Assembly: GCA_963783965.1 (NCBI GenBank)
Contig: CAWAPQ010000008.1
Coordinates: forward strand, 1-64,000
Length of the DNA stretch: 64,000 nucleotides
Source: Bog-473 sp963783965
Lineage (GTDB): Bacteria; Actinomycetota; Acidimicrobiia; Acidimicrobiales; RAAP-2
Direction of reading: 5' to 3'
The position numbers and the translations under genes are program-made. Below, one piece after another: positions 1 through 7,661 of the stretch. Numbering within the stretch: position 1 is the first letter of the stretch; every line of letters begins with the position of its first letter. The notes beneath the pieces were generated by a model. It saw only the letters and a program-made list of their open reading frames with translations, did not search any database and was not told the origin of the DNA.

Positions 1-95
1 GATTGGGTCGGATCGGGGGCCGCCTCGACCATGGCGAGATCATTCCACCGTCGGGCTCTGAATGGCAGCTTTGCCGGTACCCATTGGCTCACCAT
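1..95 (-). CDS. Partial unidentified gene cut by the window edge
   Basis: An open frame starts at an ATG at 95 on the minus strand and runs without a stop off the left edge (31 codons visible, beginning MVSQWVPAKLPF). The start overlaps the end of the HTH gene at 89-319, the usual coupling of an excisionase with the gene behind it, often an integrase or replication gene. Too little is visible to identify the family, so it may also be spurious. Confidence 0.35.
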   Translation of the reverse strand, partial: MVSQWVPAKLPFRARRWNDLAMVEAAPDPTQ

Positions 96-319
96 GAACA
101 AATGCCGTCTGGCCGGTTGGCCTCGAGGCCGATGAGGGCGCTGAGGGCAGCCTTAGGGACGAGGCGCCGCCGGCCCAGGTGAATGACCGGCAGCTCGCCG
201 CGGGCCACCAGTTCGTAGGCGAAGGCTCGCGAGATGCCGAGCAGCGCTCCCGCTTCGGCCACCGAGTAGACGAGGCGTTCTTCCCCAGCCGCCGCGGCTC
301 CGCCGATCGTGGTGTCCAT
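89..319 (-). CDS. Excisionase-like helix-turn-helix DNA-binding protein
   Basis: A 76-residue protein with one MerR/excisionase-type winged helix at residues 16-62. The pattern is YSVAEAGALLGISRAFAYEL, then a basic turn and HLGRRRLVP, the usual layout of the HTH_17 / excisionase family. Such proteins bend DNA during excision of integrative elements or repress their own promoters. A perfect 7+1+7 inverted repeat lies 18 bases upstream, consistent with autoregulation. It probably belongs to the mobile element that ends at the tRNA-Lys gene, but it lies 17 kb from that integrase, so it may serve a different recombinase to the left. Confidence 0.75.
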   Translation of the reverse strand: MDTTIGGAAAAGEERLVYSVAEAGALLGISRAFAYELVARGELPVIHLGRRRLVPKAALSALIGLEANRPDGICSW

Positions 320-336
320 GATGGCCCTCCTTGGTT

Positions 337-351
337 GGAGGAATTTCCTCC
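337..351. promoter_or_regulatory. Inverted repeat upstream of the HTH gene (candidate operator)
   Basis: GGAGGAA-T-TTCCTCC is a perfect inverted repeat with a single central base, just upstream of the start at 319. On the minus strand a TATAGG hexamer (355-360) lies behind it as a possible -10. It is the only clear palindrome in this promoter and is the natural site for self-repression by the HTH protein. Confidence 0.45.
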
Positions 352-887
352 CTACCTATAAGTGGGCAACGAGCACCACGAAACCGGACACCACCAGTTC
401 AGACCCACCAAATCGCCCACCCCGACCCTATGGGCGGACCACTTTTCGAGATTCCGCTGCCCGAGAAGCCGTCAAGACATCAAACCGATGCAGCTTGACC
501 CAGACACGATTCGACTCGTATGCGATCGACCAAGCAGCCCTGACGACGAGATATCAGCAAGTCTCGAGACGCTGAGAGAGCCCGGATTTTGTCACAAGTT
601 TTCTCTACTTCTTCAAGCCGCCCTTCCCCTCGGACGGCGGCTGCGCCGCCGCCTCGGCCGGGCGAGATCGCGTGGCCGACGACACCCCCCTCTGGGACAG
701 AGTCGAGGGACGTTTGCCACTCGCTAGACACAGGAAGGCTGGTGGCCGGCAGGATGGTTGCCGCCGGCCACCGAGCCACTCCCATTATCCCGTCTGCCTC
801 TGTTCCTTTGGCATGGAACGGCCTTCTCGGGGGAGATAGTCAGGAAAGGCGCTAACAGCGACAGGGCGACACTGAGGAACAGTCAGA
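352..887. other. Intergenic region without a convincing gene
   Basis: About 530 bases with only short overlapping frames that show no recognisable domain. A GC-rich palindromic stretch lies around 640-665 (GGCGGCTGCGCCGCCGCC). The composition is more mixed than in the chromosomal part to the right. No RNA gene was recognised. Confidence 0.4.
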
Positions 888-1223
888 TCAGAGGGCGGGC
901 TCCACGATCAGGTCGAGATATGCCGCACCGGTATCGGGCACCCGTGGTTGGCTCCAACACTCGACGGCAAACGAAACCATGATCAGCGAGTACATGAGCT
1001 GCATCAACTTGACAGCCTGCTCGGGCATCCCCTTAAGCGGGTACCGGTCGCAATAGGCGATCATGTCTTCGCCACGTGCCATGGCAGCGTCGTAGAAGGT
1101 TTGTATCTCGCTCATCGAACTGGACAGGCGTGCGGCGTAACGCTCAGCCTCGGTCAGCAAGCACCATCGGGAAGCGAAGGGCTCCAGATCCGAGAACTCC
1201 GATGGCAGCAACGAGGTATCCAT
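888..1223 (-). CDS. Small companion protein of the Rieske oxygenase
   Basis: A 111-residue soluble protein of unknown function starting MDTSLLPSEFSDLEPFASRW and ending with a proline-rich stretch (SQPRVPDTGAAYLDLIVEPAL). The start at 1223 is chosen because its ATG overlaps the stop of the oxygenase gene (TGATG), so the two are translationally coupled. From memory, similar small proteins accompany Rieske oxygenase alpha subunits in other actinobacteria and sphingomonads. It is too short and dissimilar to be a classical NTF2-like beta subunit (about 160-190 residues). It may be a stabilising or electron-transfer partner, but no motif proves this. Confidence 0.7.
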   Translation of the reverse strand: MDTSLLPSEFSDLEPFASRWCLLTEAERYAARLSSSMSEIQTFYDAAMARGEDMIAYCDRYPLKGMPEQAVKLMQLMYSLIMVSFAVECWSQPRVPDTGAAYLDLIVEPAL

Positions 1224-2488
1224 CAGACCACCACCTCGGTGTTTCGTCGGTAGTCGTCGACCCACTCACGGGTGACCTTGTGCAAATGGCGACAGAGGAC
1301 TTCTTGATCGCATAACGGAAACGTATCGATGACCCGCGACTCAAGCATGCTCTGCGTCGCTTCAAGGGTGTTGGCGTCCTGAAGTCCGTACTCCTTGAAT
1401 GTCGTCGCGGCCATCTCCAGTGCGAAGCGCTGGCGTGCCGTCTCGGGCGGCACGAAAAACAAGGTGCTCTCGAAGACGTGCGAGTTGTATGACGTCGGCC
1501 AATATTGATAGGTGAGATACCAGCCGAGGCTCCAGATGAGGATCACGAAGTTCGGGAACATCTGGAATGAGTCGAGGCCCCAAGGGTCACACTTTCCCGG
1601 GTTGAGCCCGAGTGGCATCTCTCCGAGTTCCGGACCGTCCCAAGGGCCGAAATTGCCGCTGCGTGTCAGGCCCTCAATGGGCTTGCGCATGTTGGGGGGC
1701 AGCTCATAGAGCCGTATTCCGGCCGTGCTGACGAGCCGGTGGGGGCCGTCAATTTGGTAGTGAGGAGCTTCGAAGCCGTTCTTCAACGCGGGCCCGGACC
1801 AATCCGGTGGCGTCTGCTTCTGATGGAGAACAGGGGCGTGGTAGAACTCCTGAAAGGCGTCCATATAGAGCTTCCAGTTGCTCTTGACCTCTGCCCGGTA
1901 TGTGAACCGTTCGGTCATCTGGGCGAAGGGATAGCCGTCGAGTCCGGTCACCATTGGGCCGAGGAAGTCCCTCAGGTTCTGGGCCGGCTTCTCGGCCAGG
2001 TTCACGAAGATGAATCCCTCCCAAACATCACAATGAACCGGAACCAGCCCGGACTGCGACTTGTCGAGATCGAAGAACTCATCTTCCTGTTGCACGAAGT
2101 TCAGCTGGCCATCGGTTCCGTAGCGCCACCCGTGGTATTTGCACACGAACTGGCGAGACACACCACTGGTCTCCTCGCCGGGAAAGTCGTTCCAGACCAG
2201 CTTGTTTCCTCTGTGGCGGCAGACGTTGTAAAAGGCACGAATCTCGCCGTCCGTTGCTCGCACCAAGACCACAGAGGTGTTGGCAACAGCAAGCTCCTTC
2301 GTGAAGTAGCTACCCGAGCGTGCCAGTTGCTCGATCCGACCGACGTGAAGCCAGGCCCGCTTGAAGATTGCTTCGCGCTCTAGCTCATAGAACTCAGGTG
2401 AGATTGAGTCCTCATAGGAGACCGGATCGGTATTGAGGCCGAAATGTTCAGTCCAGCTACCCTCCTGCGGCTTCGGCCAACGTGCCAT
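1223..2488 (-). CDS. Rieske 2Fe-2S aromatic ring-hydroxylating oxygenase, alpha subunit
   Basis: A 421-residue oxygenase. The N-terminal Rieske domain has C90-x-H92 and C116-x2-H119, with a longer loop between the pairs (23 residues) than the usual 15-17. The catalytic domain has the mononuclear iron site in FQEFYHAPVLH (H217, H222). The length is normal for the family. It would hydroxylate a ring or demethylate a substrate with electrons from a reductase and ferredoxin that are not in this window. It is transcribed with the small protein behind it, sits next to the IclR gene, and diverges from the sulfotransferase operon, so it probably acts in the same pathway. The substrate cannot be read from the sequence. 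Confidence 0.9.
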   Translation of the reverse strand: MARWPKPQEGSWTEHFGLNTDPVSYEDSISPEFYELEREAIFKRAWLHVGRIEQLARSGSYFTKELAVANTSVVLVRATDGEIRAFYNVCRHRGNKLVWNDFPGEETSGVSRQFVCKYHGWRYGTDGQLNFVQQEDEFFDLDKSQSGLVPVHCDVWEGFIFVNLAEKPAQNLRDFLGPMVTGLDGYPFAQMTERFTYRAEVKSNWKLYMDAFQEFYHAPVLHQKQTPPDWSGPALKNGFEAPHYQIDGPHRLVSTAGIRLYELPPNMRKPIEGLTRSGNFGPWDGPELGEMPLGLNPGKCDPWGLDSFQMFPNFVILIWSLGWYLTYQYWPTSYNSHVFESTLFFVPPETARQRFALEMAATTFKEYGLQDANTLEATQSMLESRVIDTFPLCDQEVLCRHLHKVTREWVDDYRRNTEVVV

Positions 2489-2567
2489 TCAGAACCCCCC
2501 GTCGCTCGGCCATCTCTGACCTGCTTGTTGACATTGCTGTTGCTTACTTCGTTTGCTCGGCAATTCC

Positions 2568-3512
2568 TCAGGAATCCGGTGCTTCCGGGGTACCTCTAAG
2601 GGAAACGGCGACCTCACCCGTCCATTCGTCTGGGGGGCGCCCCCGGGCCTGCCGCGTCGCGATCGAGGCCGACTGCGCGACTCGTCGCCCGAGATCCAGG
2701 ACGCGACTGACGGGAACCGGCTCCTCCTGTCCCGTGACGCTGATGGAGAGGAGCACGCGACCAATCGGATCGAATATCGGTGCGGCAACCGTCTTGAAAT
2801 GGACCTCCTGCATGGGGTCCATGTGGTCGAGCAACAGGAGGAGCTCGTCGGTGCTTTGCAGTGCTTCGGCGTAGTGGCGCTCCGCATCACCATCAGTGGG
2901 TTCGTCGCGCAGTCGGGCCACCGCTTCTACGACAGTGGGAGTAGCGATCGCTGGCATCGGAACGCTGAAGCCTCTTTGCCGGATGTCGGCGAGGACTCGA
3001 CGGTAGAAGACTTCGAGGGGTGCGCTTAGCGACGCACGCTCAATCCATTGCGTCACCGCTGCTTCTTCGGCCCAGGCCATGAACACGGCACCGATCGGCG
3101 CCAACAGGGGAGTGCGGTCTCCCGGGTAGCCGAGTGCTGTTCCCAGGGGCTCAGGGCCTCTGCGGGCCAGGAGAATGACATCTCGGCCGGCGAGCGCGGA
3201 GACGCAGACCTCTGACTCGAGTTCTGCGGCCATCTTTTCAGCCTGCGCGATGGCGGCGTCCACAGCAGGATGCTGCTGGAGCGACGCGAAACCGGTCGCC
3301 ACCAGAGCCGGACCCAAGACATAGGTGCGGTGCACCGGGTCACGGGTGACGAAGCCGGCGTCGCCAAGCACCGCCAAGGTGGCGTGTGCGGAGGCGATGT
3401 TCATGCCGAGCTGCTTGACGAGCTCCGTGATGGTGAAACCCCGTGAGGGGTGGGCGGTCAGGAACGAAAGAATCATCGTCGCCCTCGTTGCGGCTGGTGC
3501 TGGCCTCGCCAT
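2568..3512 (-). CDS. IclR-family transcriptional regulator
   Basis: A 314-residue regulator with a winged HTH at about residues 12-68 (FTITELVKQLGMNIASAHATL) and a C-terminal effector-binding domain. IclR proteins usually control nearby catabolic operons in response to a small aromatic or acid. I place the start at 3512 and not at a codon 16 residues upstream, because a consensus TATAAT lies six bases before this ATG with no ribosome-binding site, the signature of a leaderless actinobacterial mRNA. A 14-base perfect palindrome lies between it and the divergent sulfation operon, so it very likely controls both directions. Confidence 0.9.
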   Translation of the reverse strand: MARPAPAATRATMILSFLTAHPSRGFTITELVKQLGMNIASAHATLAVLGDAGFVTRDPVHRTYVLGPALVATGFASLQQHPAVDAAIAQAEKMAAELESEVCVSALAGRDVILLARRGPEPLGTALGYPGDRTPLLAPIGAVFMAWAEEAAVTQWIERASLSAPLEVFYRRVLADIRQRGFSVPMPAIATPTVVEAVARLRDEPTDGDAERHYAEALQSTDELLLLLDHMDPMQEVHFKTVAAPIFDPIGRVLLSISVTGQEEPVPVSRVLDLGRRVAQSASIATRQARGRPPDEWTGEVAVSLRGTPEAPDS

Positions 3513-3524
3513 ATATTCATTATA
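3513..3524 (-). promoter_or_regulatory. Leaderless promoter -10 element of the IclR gene
   Basis: On the minus strand TATAAT occupies 3524-3519 and is followed by six bases (GAATAT) and then the ATG at 3512. This spacing puts the transcription start at the A of the start codon. No good -35 hexamer is visible 15-18 bases upstream. Confidence 0.6.
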
Positions 3525-3554
3525 GTCGCGCTTGCAGCAAAGAAGATATTGCGA

Positions 3555-3568
3555 TAACAATATTGTTA
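3555..3568. promoter_or_regulatory. Perfect 14-bp palindrome, candidate IclR operator
   Basis: TAACAATATTGTTA is its own reverse complement. It lies directly in front of the GTG start of the SDR gene (3569) and 43 bases upstream of the IclR start. It would cover the -10 region of the rightward promoter, for which TTGCAG at 3532-3537 is a possible -35. IclR-family operators are commonly short AT-rich palindromes in such divergent regions. Binding has not been shown. Confidence 0.6.
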
Positions 3569-4376
3569 GTGTTTGATTTACGGGGTCGGGCAGTCCTGGT
3601 CAGCGGGGGGAACGCTGGGATCGGACTGGGATTTGCGCAGGGGATCGCCCGCGCCGGGGGTGATGTCGTGATTTGGGGCCGTCGCGGCGAAAAGAACGAA
3701 GAAGCGGCCAAGGTCCTGATGGAGTTCGGCGGCCGCGTGCTGACCCAAGAGGTCGATGTCAGCAGCGAGAGCCGGGTTGTGGAGGCCATGGCCGACGCCG
3801 TTGACCAAATGGGCAGGATCGACGGTGTCATTGCGAACGCCGGGATGATGCGCAATGAACGCAGTTTTCTCGACATGACCTCCGACCAGTGGCATGGCCT
3901 TCTCGCGGTCAACCTCCACGGGGCCTATCTCACGGTGCGTGAGGGGGCGCGTCACATGAAGTCTCGCTTCGACGCGGGCGACCCCGGCGGGTCGTTGCTC
4001 TTCTGCGCCAGCCTGTCAGCGCTGACCGGGAGTCCGGGCATGCAGCACTACAACGCCGCCAAGGGGGGCCTGGTTGCCTTGTCGCGGGGCATCGCCGTCG
4101 AGGCCGGCCGGTATGGCATCCGATCCAACGTCGTGTGCCCCGGGCACACCGAGAGCGAAACGGTGCAGCTCCCGGACGACCATCCGGTGATGAGTCGGGT
4201 GCGCTCCTACAACCCGATGGGAAGGATGGGAAGGGCTGATGAATTTCGAGGGGATCGGAGTGTATTTCATGAGCAATGAATCTCGTTTCCATACGGGTGA
4301 TGTCGTGGTCATCGACGGAGGGTGGATGGCCAACGCCGGCAAGTCCGATATTTCGGAGCTTCCCGCATGGCCGTAA
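3569..4376 (+). CDS. SDR-family oxidoreductase, frame broken near the 3' end
   Basis: A classical short-chain dehydrogenase with NAD(P)-binding GGNAGIGLG near the N terminus, NAG (IANAGMM), and the catalytic S-x12-YNAAK set (CASLSAL... HYNAAKGG). The GTG at 3569 gives the normal N terminus MFDLRGRAVLVSG. The first frame stops at 4279 after an odd tail (RGDRSVFHEQ). The family C terminus (EGIGVYFMSNES ... VVVIDGGWMANAG) continues in the next frame to a stop at 4374-4376. Dropping one T of the TTT at 4244-4246 joins them into a 268-residue protein of normal length. The restored stop overlaps the start of the sulfotransferase gene, which supports an intact ancestral gene. Confidence 0.85.
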
Positions 4377-5635
4377 GGACGATCCGAGTCGAGGGGCTCA
4401 GAGACGGGACGCGCCCACCAGCAGAGCGCTCGGCACTCGAGGCAGCGGAAGAACAGCCTCTCGACCTGTCCGTTGACACCGTTTTGGATCTTGCTCGGCA
4501 GGACACAGGCCTAACCGACTTCGGTCACATGGACTTCGTCAACCGTCTGGGGATGCTCCTAGCCGAGGTGGAGGCCGACGGGAACGTCTGGAAGGCGCAC
4601 AAGCTCATCTTCCGAGGACATTGCGTCAAGGCGGCAACGAACCGGCTGCTGATTGAGCACTATTGGTCCGAAAATCCCGAATCTCTCGAGGTCGCCATCG
4701 ATCGACCGATCAACGTCATCGCTATTCCCCGCTCGGGAAGCACGCACCTGGAGAATCTTCTGGCGGCGGATCGCCGGCTGAGGCACCTGCCCGTGTACCT
4801 AGCTGCCCAACCCACGCCCAGGCCCGACGAAGTACTAGGCCCGGACGGGGTCGATCCGCGATGGATCCGAGGAAGCGAGCGTTGGGAGCAGTTGCGCAGC
4901 AACGAGATTCTTGCCGTCATGCATGAGCAGTCGCCGGATCATGCATGCGGCGAGAACGAACTCCAGGTTCCAGACTTCGCCAGCTACCAATGGGAGTGGA
5001 TGGCGAATGTGCCCGGATTCCGGGATCACTATCTGAGCCATGATCAGACGACGCACTACCGATACATGGGCAACGTCCTGCGTGCGCTGGCCTGGCAATT
5101 TCCGAGCAGCAGACGATGGATGCTCAAGTCGAACCAGCACAGCGAGCAGCTGGGGCCGCTGCTGGCAACGTACGGAGACGCAACCGTAGTGATGATCCAC
5201 CGAGATCCGGCGGCGACCCTGCGCTCCCTGCTCACCATGCGTGGCCTGCTGGTGAAGAGCAGTCAGATCGAGCCGGACATCGACGCTCATGTCGAGTATT
5301 GGGTGGCGCGTCTCGAGCAGATGCTGCACACCTACATGAGAGACAGGCCCCTTGTGCCCGAGGGCCAGCTGGTAGAGGTCATGTTCAGTGACATAGCGGA
5401 AGATGACGTGAGGGCAGCGAGCCGAGTGCTGGACTGCGCCGGTTTGCCGGCTACCGAGGAATGCCTCCAGGACCTTCAGGCTTACATGACGCAGAACGCG
5501 CAGCACCGGAACCAGCGTGTCGTCTACGACCTCGAGGGCGACTTCGGGTTGGATGCGGACCAGCTCCGTAAGCGCTTCGCCTTCTACATGGACGCGTTCG
5601 ATATTCGCCCGGAATTCAGTGGTCGTGCGGCATGA
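4367..5635 (+). CDS. PAPS-dependent sulfotransferase (Sulfotransfer_3 family)
   Basis: A 422-residue protein. The 5'-phosphosulfate loop is PRSGSTHLENLL (121-132) and the 3'-phosphate-binding strand and helix is HRDPAATLRSL (278-288). The LKSNQHSEQL segment (253-262) matches the family's LK-x2-x-H pattern. It would transfer sulfate from PAPS to a hydroxyl group of a small molecule. I start it at 4367, where the ATG overlaps the restored end of the SDR gene. It is followed by an ATGA overlap with the sulfatase-like gene. The same operon encodes CysD and CysNC, which make PAPS, so its donor is supplied by its own operon. The acceptor is unknown. Confidence 0.87.
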   Translation: MAVRTIRVEGLRDGTRPPAERSALEAAEEQPLDLSVDTVLDLARQDTGLTDFGHMDFVNRLGMLLAEVEADGNVWKAHKLIFRGHCVKAATNRLLIEHYWSENPESLEVAIDRPINVIAIPRSGSTHLENLLAADRRLRHLPVYLAAQPTPRPDEVLGPDGVDPRWIRGSERWEQLRSNEILAVMHEQSPDHACGENELQVPDFASYQWEWMANVPGFRDHYLSHDQTTHYRYMGNVLRALAWQFPSSRRWMLKSNQHSEQLGPLLATYGDATVVMIHRDPAATLRSLLTMRGLLVKSSQIEPDIDAHVEYWVARLEQMLHTYMRDRPLVPEGQLVEVMFSDIAEDDVRAASRVLDCAGLPATEECLQDLQAYMTQNAQHRNQRVVYDLEGDFGLDADQLRKRFAFYMDAFDIRPEFSGRAA

Positions 5636-6858
5636 AGCAGCCATTGAACGCACTCATCGTCAAAGAGGGGGAAGGCGAGCAGGACGCGGTGCCGATCGGC
5701 GAGGGCATCTTCATGTCGAGGGGGATCTCGAACAGCTATCTCGTCACCACGAACGACGGCGACCTGCTGATCAATACAGGCATGTACTACGAAGCACCTC
5801 AGATCAAGGAGCGCTTCGCCAAAGTTAGTGGTGGACCGCTCCGAATCATCGTCTTCACGCAGGGCCACCCCGACCACGTCGGCGGGTGGTCCGCATTCGA
5901 TGGTCCGGGTATCGAGACCATCGTCCAGGCCAATCACGCCGACGTCCGGGAGTACTTCCGGAGGCTCCAGCCGTGCTTCTCACGACGCTCCGGCAAGCTC
6001 TGGAGCCGTGACATCACCAACGTCGACCGGTCCTATCAAGCGCCGGAACCCGTGCCCACGACCACGTTCTCGGACAGTCTTACCCTTGACCTCGGGGGCC
6101 GTCGTGTTGAGTTGTGTTCGACGCCCGGAGGCGAAACAACCGACTCACACGTTGTGTGGCTCCCTCAAGACAGGACTGTCTTTACGGGTAATTTGACGGG
6201 CCCTCTCTTCGGGCACATACCGAACCTCTACACACTCCGCGGTGACAAAATCCGCAGCGCTCTCACGTTCATGCAGTCCCTTGACCGGGTCATCGATCTC
6301 CGACCCGAGGTACTCATCACCGGGCACGGCGACCCGATCCGGGGGAGCGACGAGATTCGCCTCCGGTTGATCCAGATCCGCAACGCCACCGAGTACATCA
6401 GAGACAGAACGTTTGAGGGCATGAACGCAGGCACCGATCTGTGGACGCTCATGCGCTCGATCTCTCTGCCGGAAGAGCTCGCCATTCCGCAAGGTCACGG
6501 CAAGGTGCCCTGGTTGGTCCGTGCCATCTGGGAGGAATACCTGGGCTGGTTCCGCTACGAATCCACGACCGAGCTGTACGACGTGCCCGTCGGCGCCATC
6601 GCGGGCGATCTCGTAGAGCTCGTCGGCGGAGTCGAACCACTGCTCCAGCGGGCCCAAGGCCGCCTCGACGGCGGCCGACCCCTCGAAGCACTGCATCTCC
6701 TCGACATCATTTTCGCTCAAGCATCCGATGATCGGGAAGCGCTGCGCATGAAGCGTGACGCCCTTGAGCTTCTCCTCGAACGAAGTGGCCGGGAGAACTT
6801 CAGCGAGGTGCGGTGGCTCGAGGCGGAGATTCGCGACATCGAGCCGGTGGCGTCGTGA
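5632..6858 (+). CDS. Alkyl-sulfatase-like metallo-beta-lactamase-fold hydrolase
   Basis: A 408-residue protein with an MBL domain (about 20-250) followed by an alkyl-sulfatase dimerisation domain (EEYLGWFRYESTTEL, then LQRAQGRLDGGRPLEALHLL). This resembles SdsA1/BDS1 sec-alkyl and alkyl sulfatases, but the C-terminal SCP2-like domain is absent, explaining the shorter length. The metal motif reads TQGHPDH (76-82), so Q77 stands where the family has the first His of HxHxDH. Other family features remain (PNLYTLRGD, ITGHGDPI). It may hydrolyse a sulfate ester, including the product of the neighbouring sulfotransferase, or a different ester. No signal peptide is visible, so it is probably cytoplasmic. 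Confidence 0.82.
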   Translation: MKQPLNALIVKEGEGEQDAVPIGEGIFMSRGISNSYLVTTNDGDLLINTGMYYEAPQIKERFAKVSGGPLRIIVFTQGHPDHVGGWSAFDGPGIETIVQANHADVREYFRRLQPCFSRRSGKLWSRDITNVDRSYQAPEPVPTTTFSDSLTLDLGGRRVELCSTPGGETTDSHVVWLPQDRTVFTGNLTGPLFGHIPNLYTLRGDKIRSALTFMQSLDRVIDLRPEVLITGHGDPIRGSDEIRLRLIQIRNATEYIRDRTFEGMNAGTDLWTLMRSISLPEELAIPQGHGKVPWLVRAIWEEYLGWFRYESTTELYDVPVGAIAGDLVELVGGVEPLLQRAQGRLDGGRPLEALHLLDIIFAQASDDREALRMKRDALELLLERSGRENFSEVRWLEAEIRDIEPVAS

Positions 6859-7661
6859 CCCATCCGCGATTGGCCGTCAGTGAGATGTGCACTTATCGGT
6901 CCGCCTTCTCAGATGAGCTCTCGCTCTGGGAGGACCTCGCCGTGCATCAAGTCGGCCTTCTCCTCAACAAGGTCGAGGAGTACGGGCAAGCAGACGCCGT
7001 GAGCGCTCTCAACGATCGGTCAATGGCCGTGACTACCATCATCACTCGAAACTTCGATCTGTCGTCGGCGGACACCTGGGACGCGACTCGGTCCGATATC
7101 AACCGGGCCACGGACCTGGCCGTTGAGATGGGCGGTGTGCCGTACTTCACACCGGGGCGTCGGGACGGGCGGTCCTTCGATGAGCTGACTGACACACTCG
7201 CCGAAGCGGTCGCCCCGTGTGTGTCGTATGCACGAGCGCGGGGAGTGCGATTGGCCATCGAGCCCTCCCTCCGGACCGACCAGTCATTCGTGCATACCTT
7301 GCGTGACGCCATCGACGTCACCGACGCCGCCGGACTAGGACTCGTGGCCGACCTCGGCAACTGTTGGATGGAACGCGATGTGCACAAAACCGTCCGGCGT
7401 GCGGGTCAGCGCATTGTGGCGGTGCAATTTGCAGATGCACTGTTCGGGACGCCGGAGAGCCCCTCCCCCGGCGGTCGTGTCGTCCCGGGAGACGGGGATC
7501 TTGACGTAGAAGGCTTCATCGTGGCGGTCGCCGAAGGCGGCTACGCGGGGGCATTCGAGTTGGAAATGGTTGGTCCGGCCATTGAGGCCGAGGGTCCTGC
7601 AGCGGCGACGCGCCGCGCCGTCGAGGTCGCTACGAAGATGCTGGAAAGGGTGCTGACGTGA
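6855..7661 (+). CDS. Sugar phosphate isomerase/epimerase-like TIM-barrel protein
   Basis: A 268-residue AP-endonuclease-2 / xylose-isomerase-like TIM barrel. Typical metal-site strands are visible: VRLAIEPSL (Glu), LVADLGNCWMERD (Asp), and late FELEMVG (Glu). The GTG at 6855 overlaps the stop of the previous gene (GTGA), which decides the start. Family members isomerise or epimerise sugars and hydroxy-acids or cleave cyclic substrates. In this operon it may rearrange a polyol or cyclic intermediate, but the reaction cannot be named from sequence. Confidence 0.8.
   Translation: MTHPRLAVSEMCTYRSAFSDELSLWEDLAVHQVGLLLNKVEEYGQADAVSALNDRSMAVTTIITRNFDLSSADTWDATRSDINRATDLAVEMGGVPYFTPGRRDGRSFDELTDTLAEAVAPCVSYARARGVRLAIEPSLRTDQSFVHTLRDAIDVTDAAGLGLVADLGNCWMERDVHKTVRRAGQRIVAVQFADALFGTPESPSPGGRVVPGDGDLDVEGFIVAVAEGGYAGAFELEMVGPAIEAEGPAAATRRAVEVATKMLERVLT

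Noticed and set aside
480..785. A 101-codon open frame on the minus strand in the left intergenic region
   Set aside because: It overlaps open frames in other phases, has no ribosome-binding site or domain, and looks like chance.
4240..4290. Programmed ribosomal frameshift in the SDR gene
   Set aside because: There is no typical slippery heptamer with a downstream structure, and two more single-base breaks occur in unrelated genes, so an indel is the simpler explanation.
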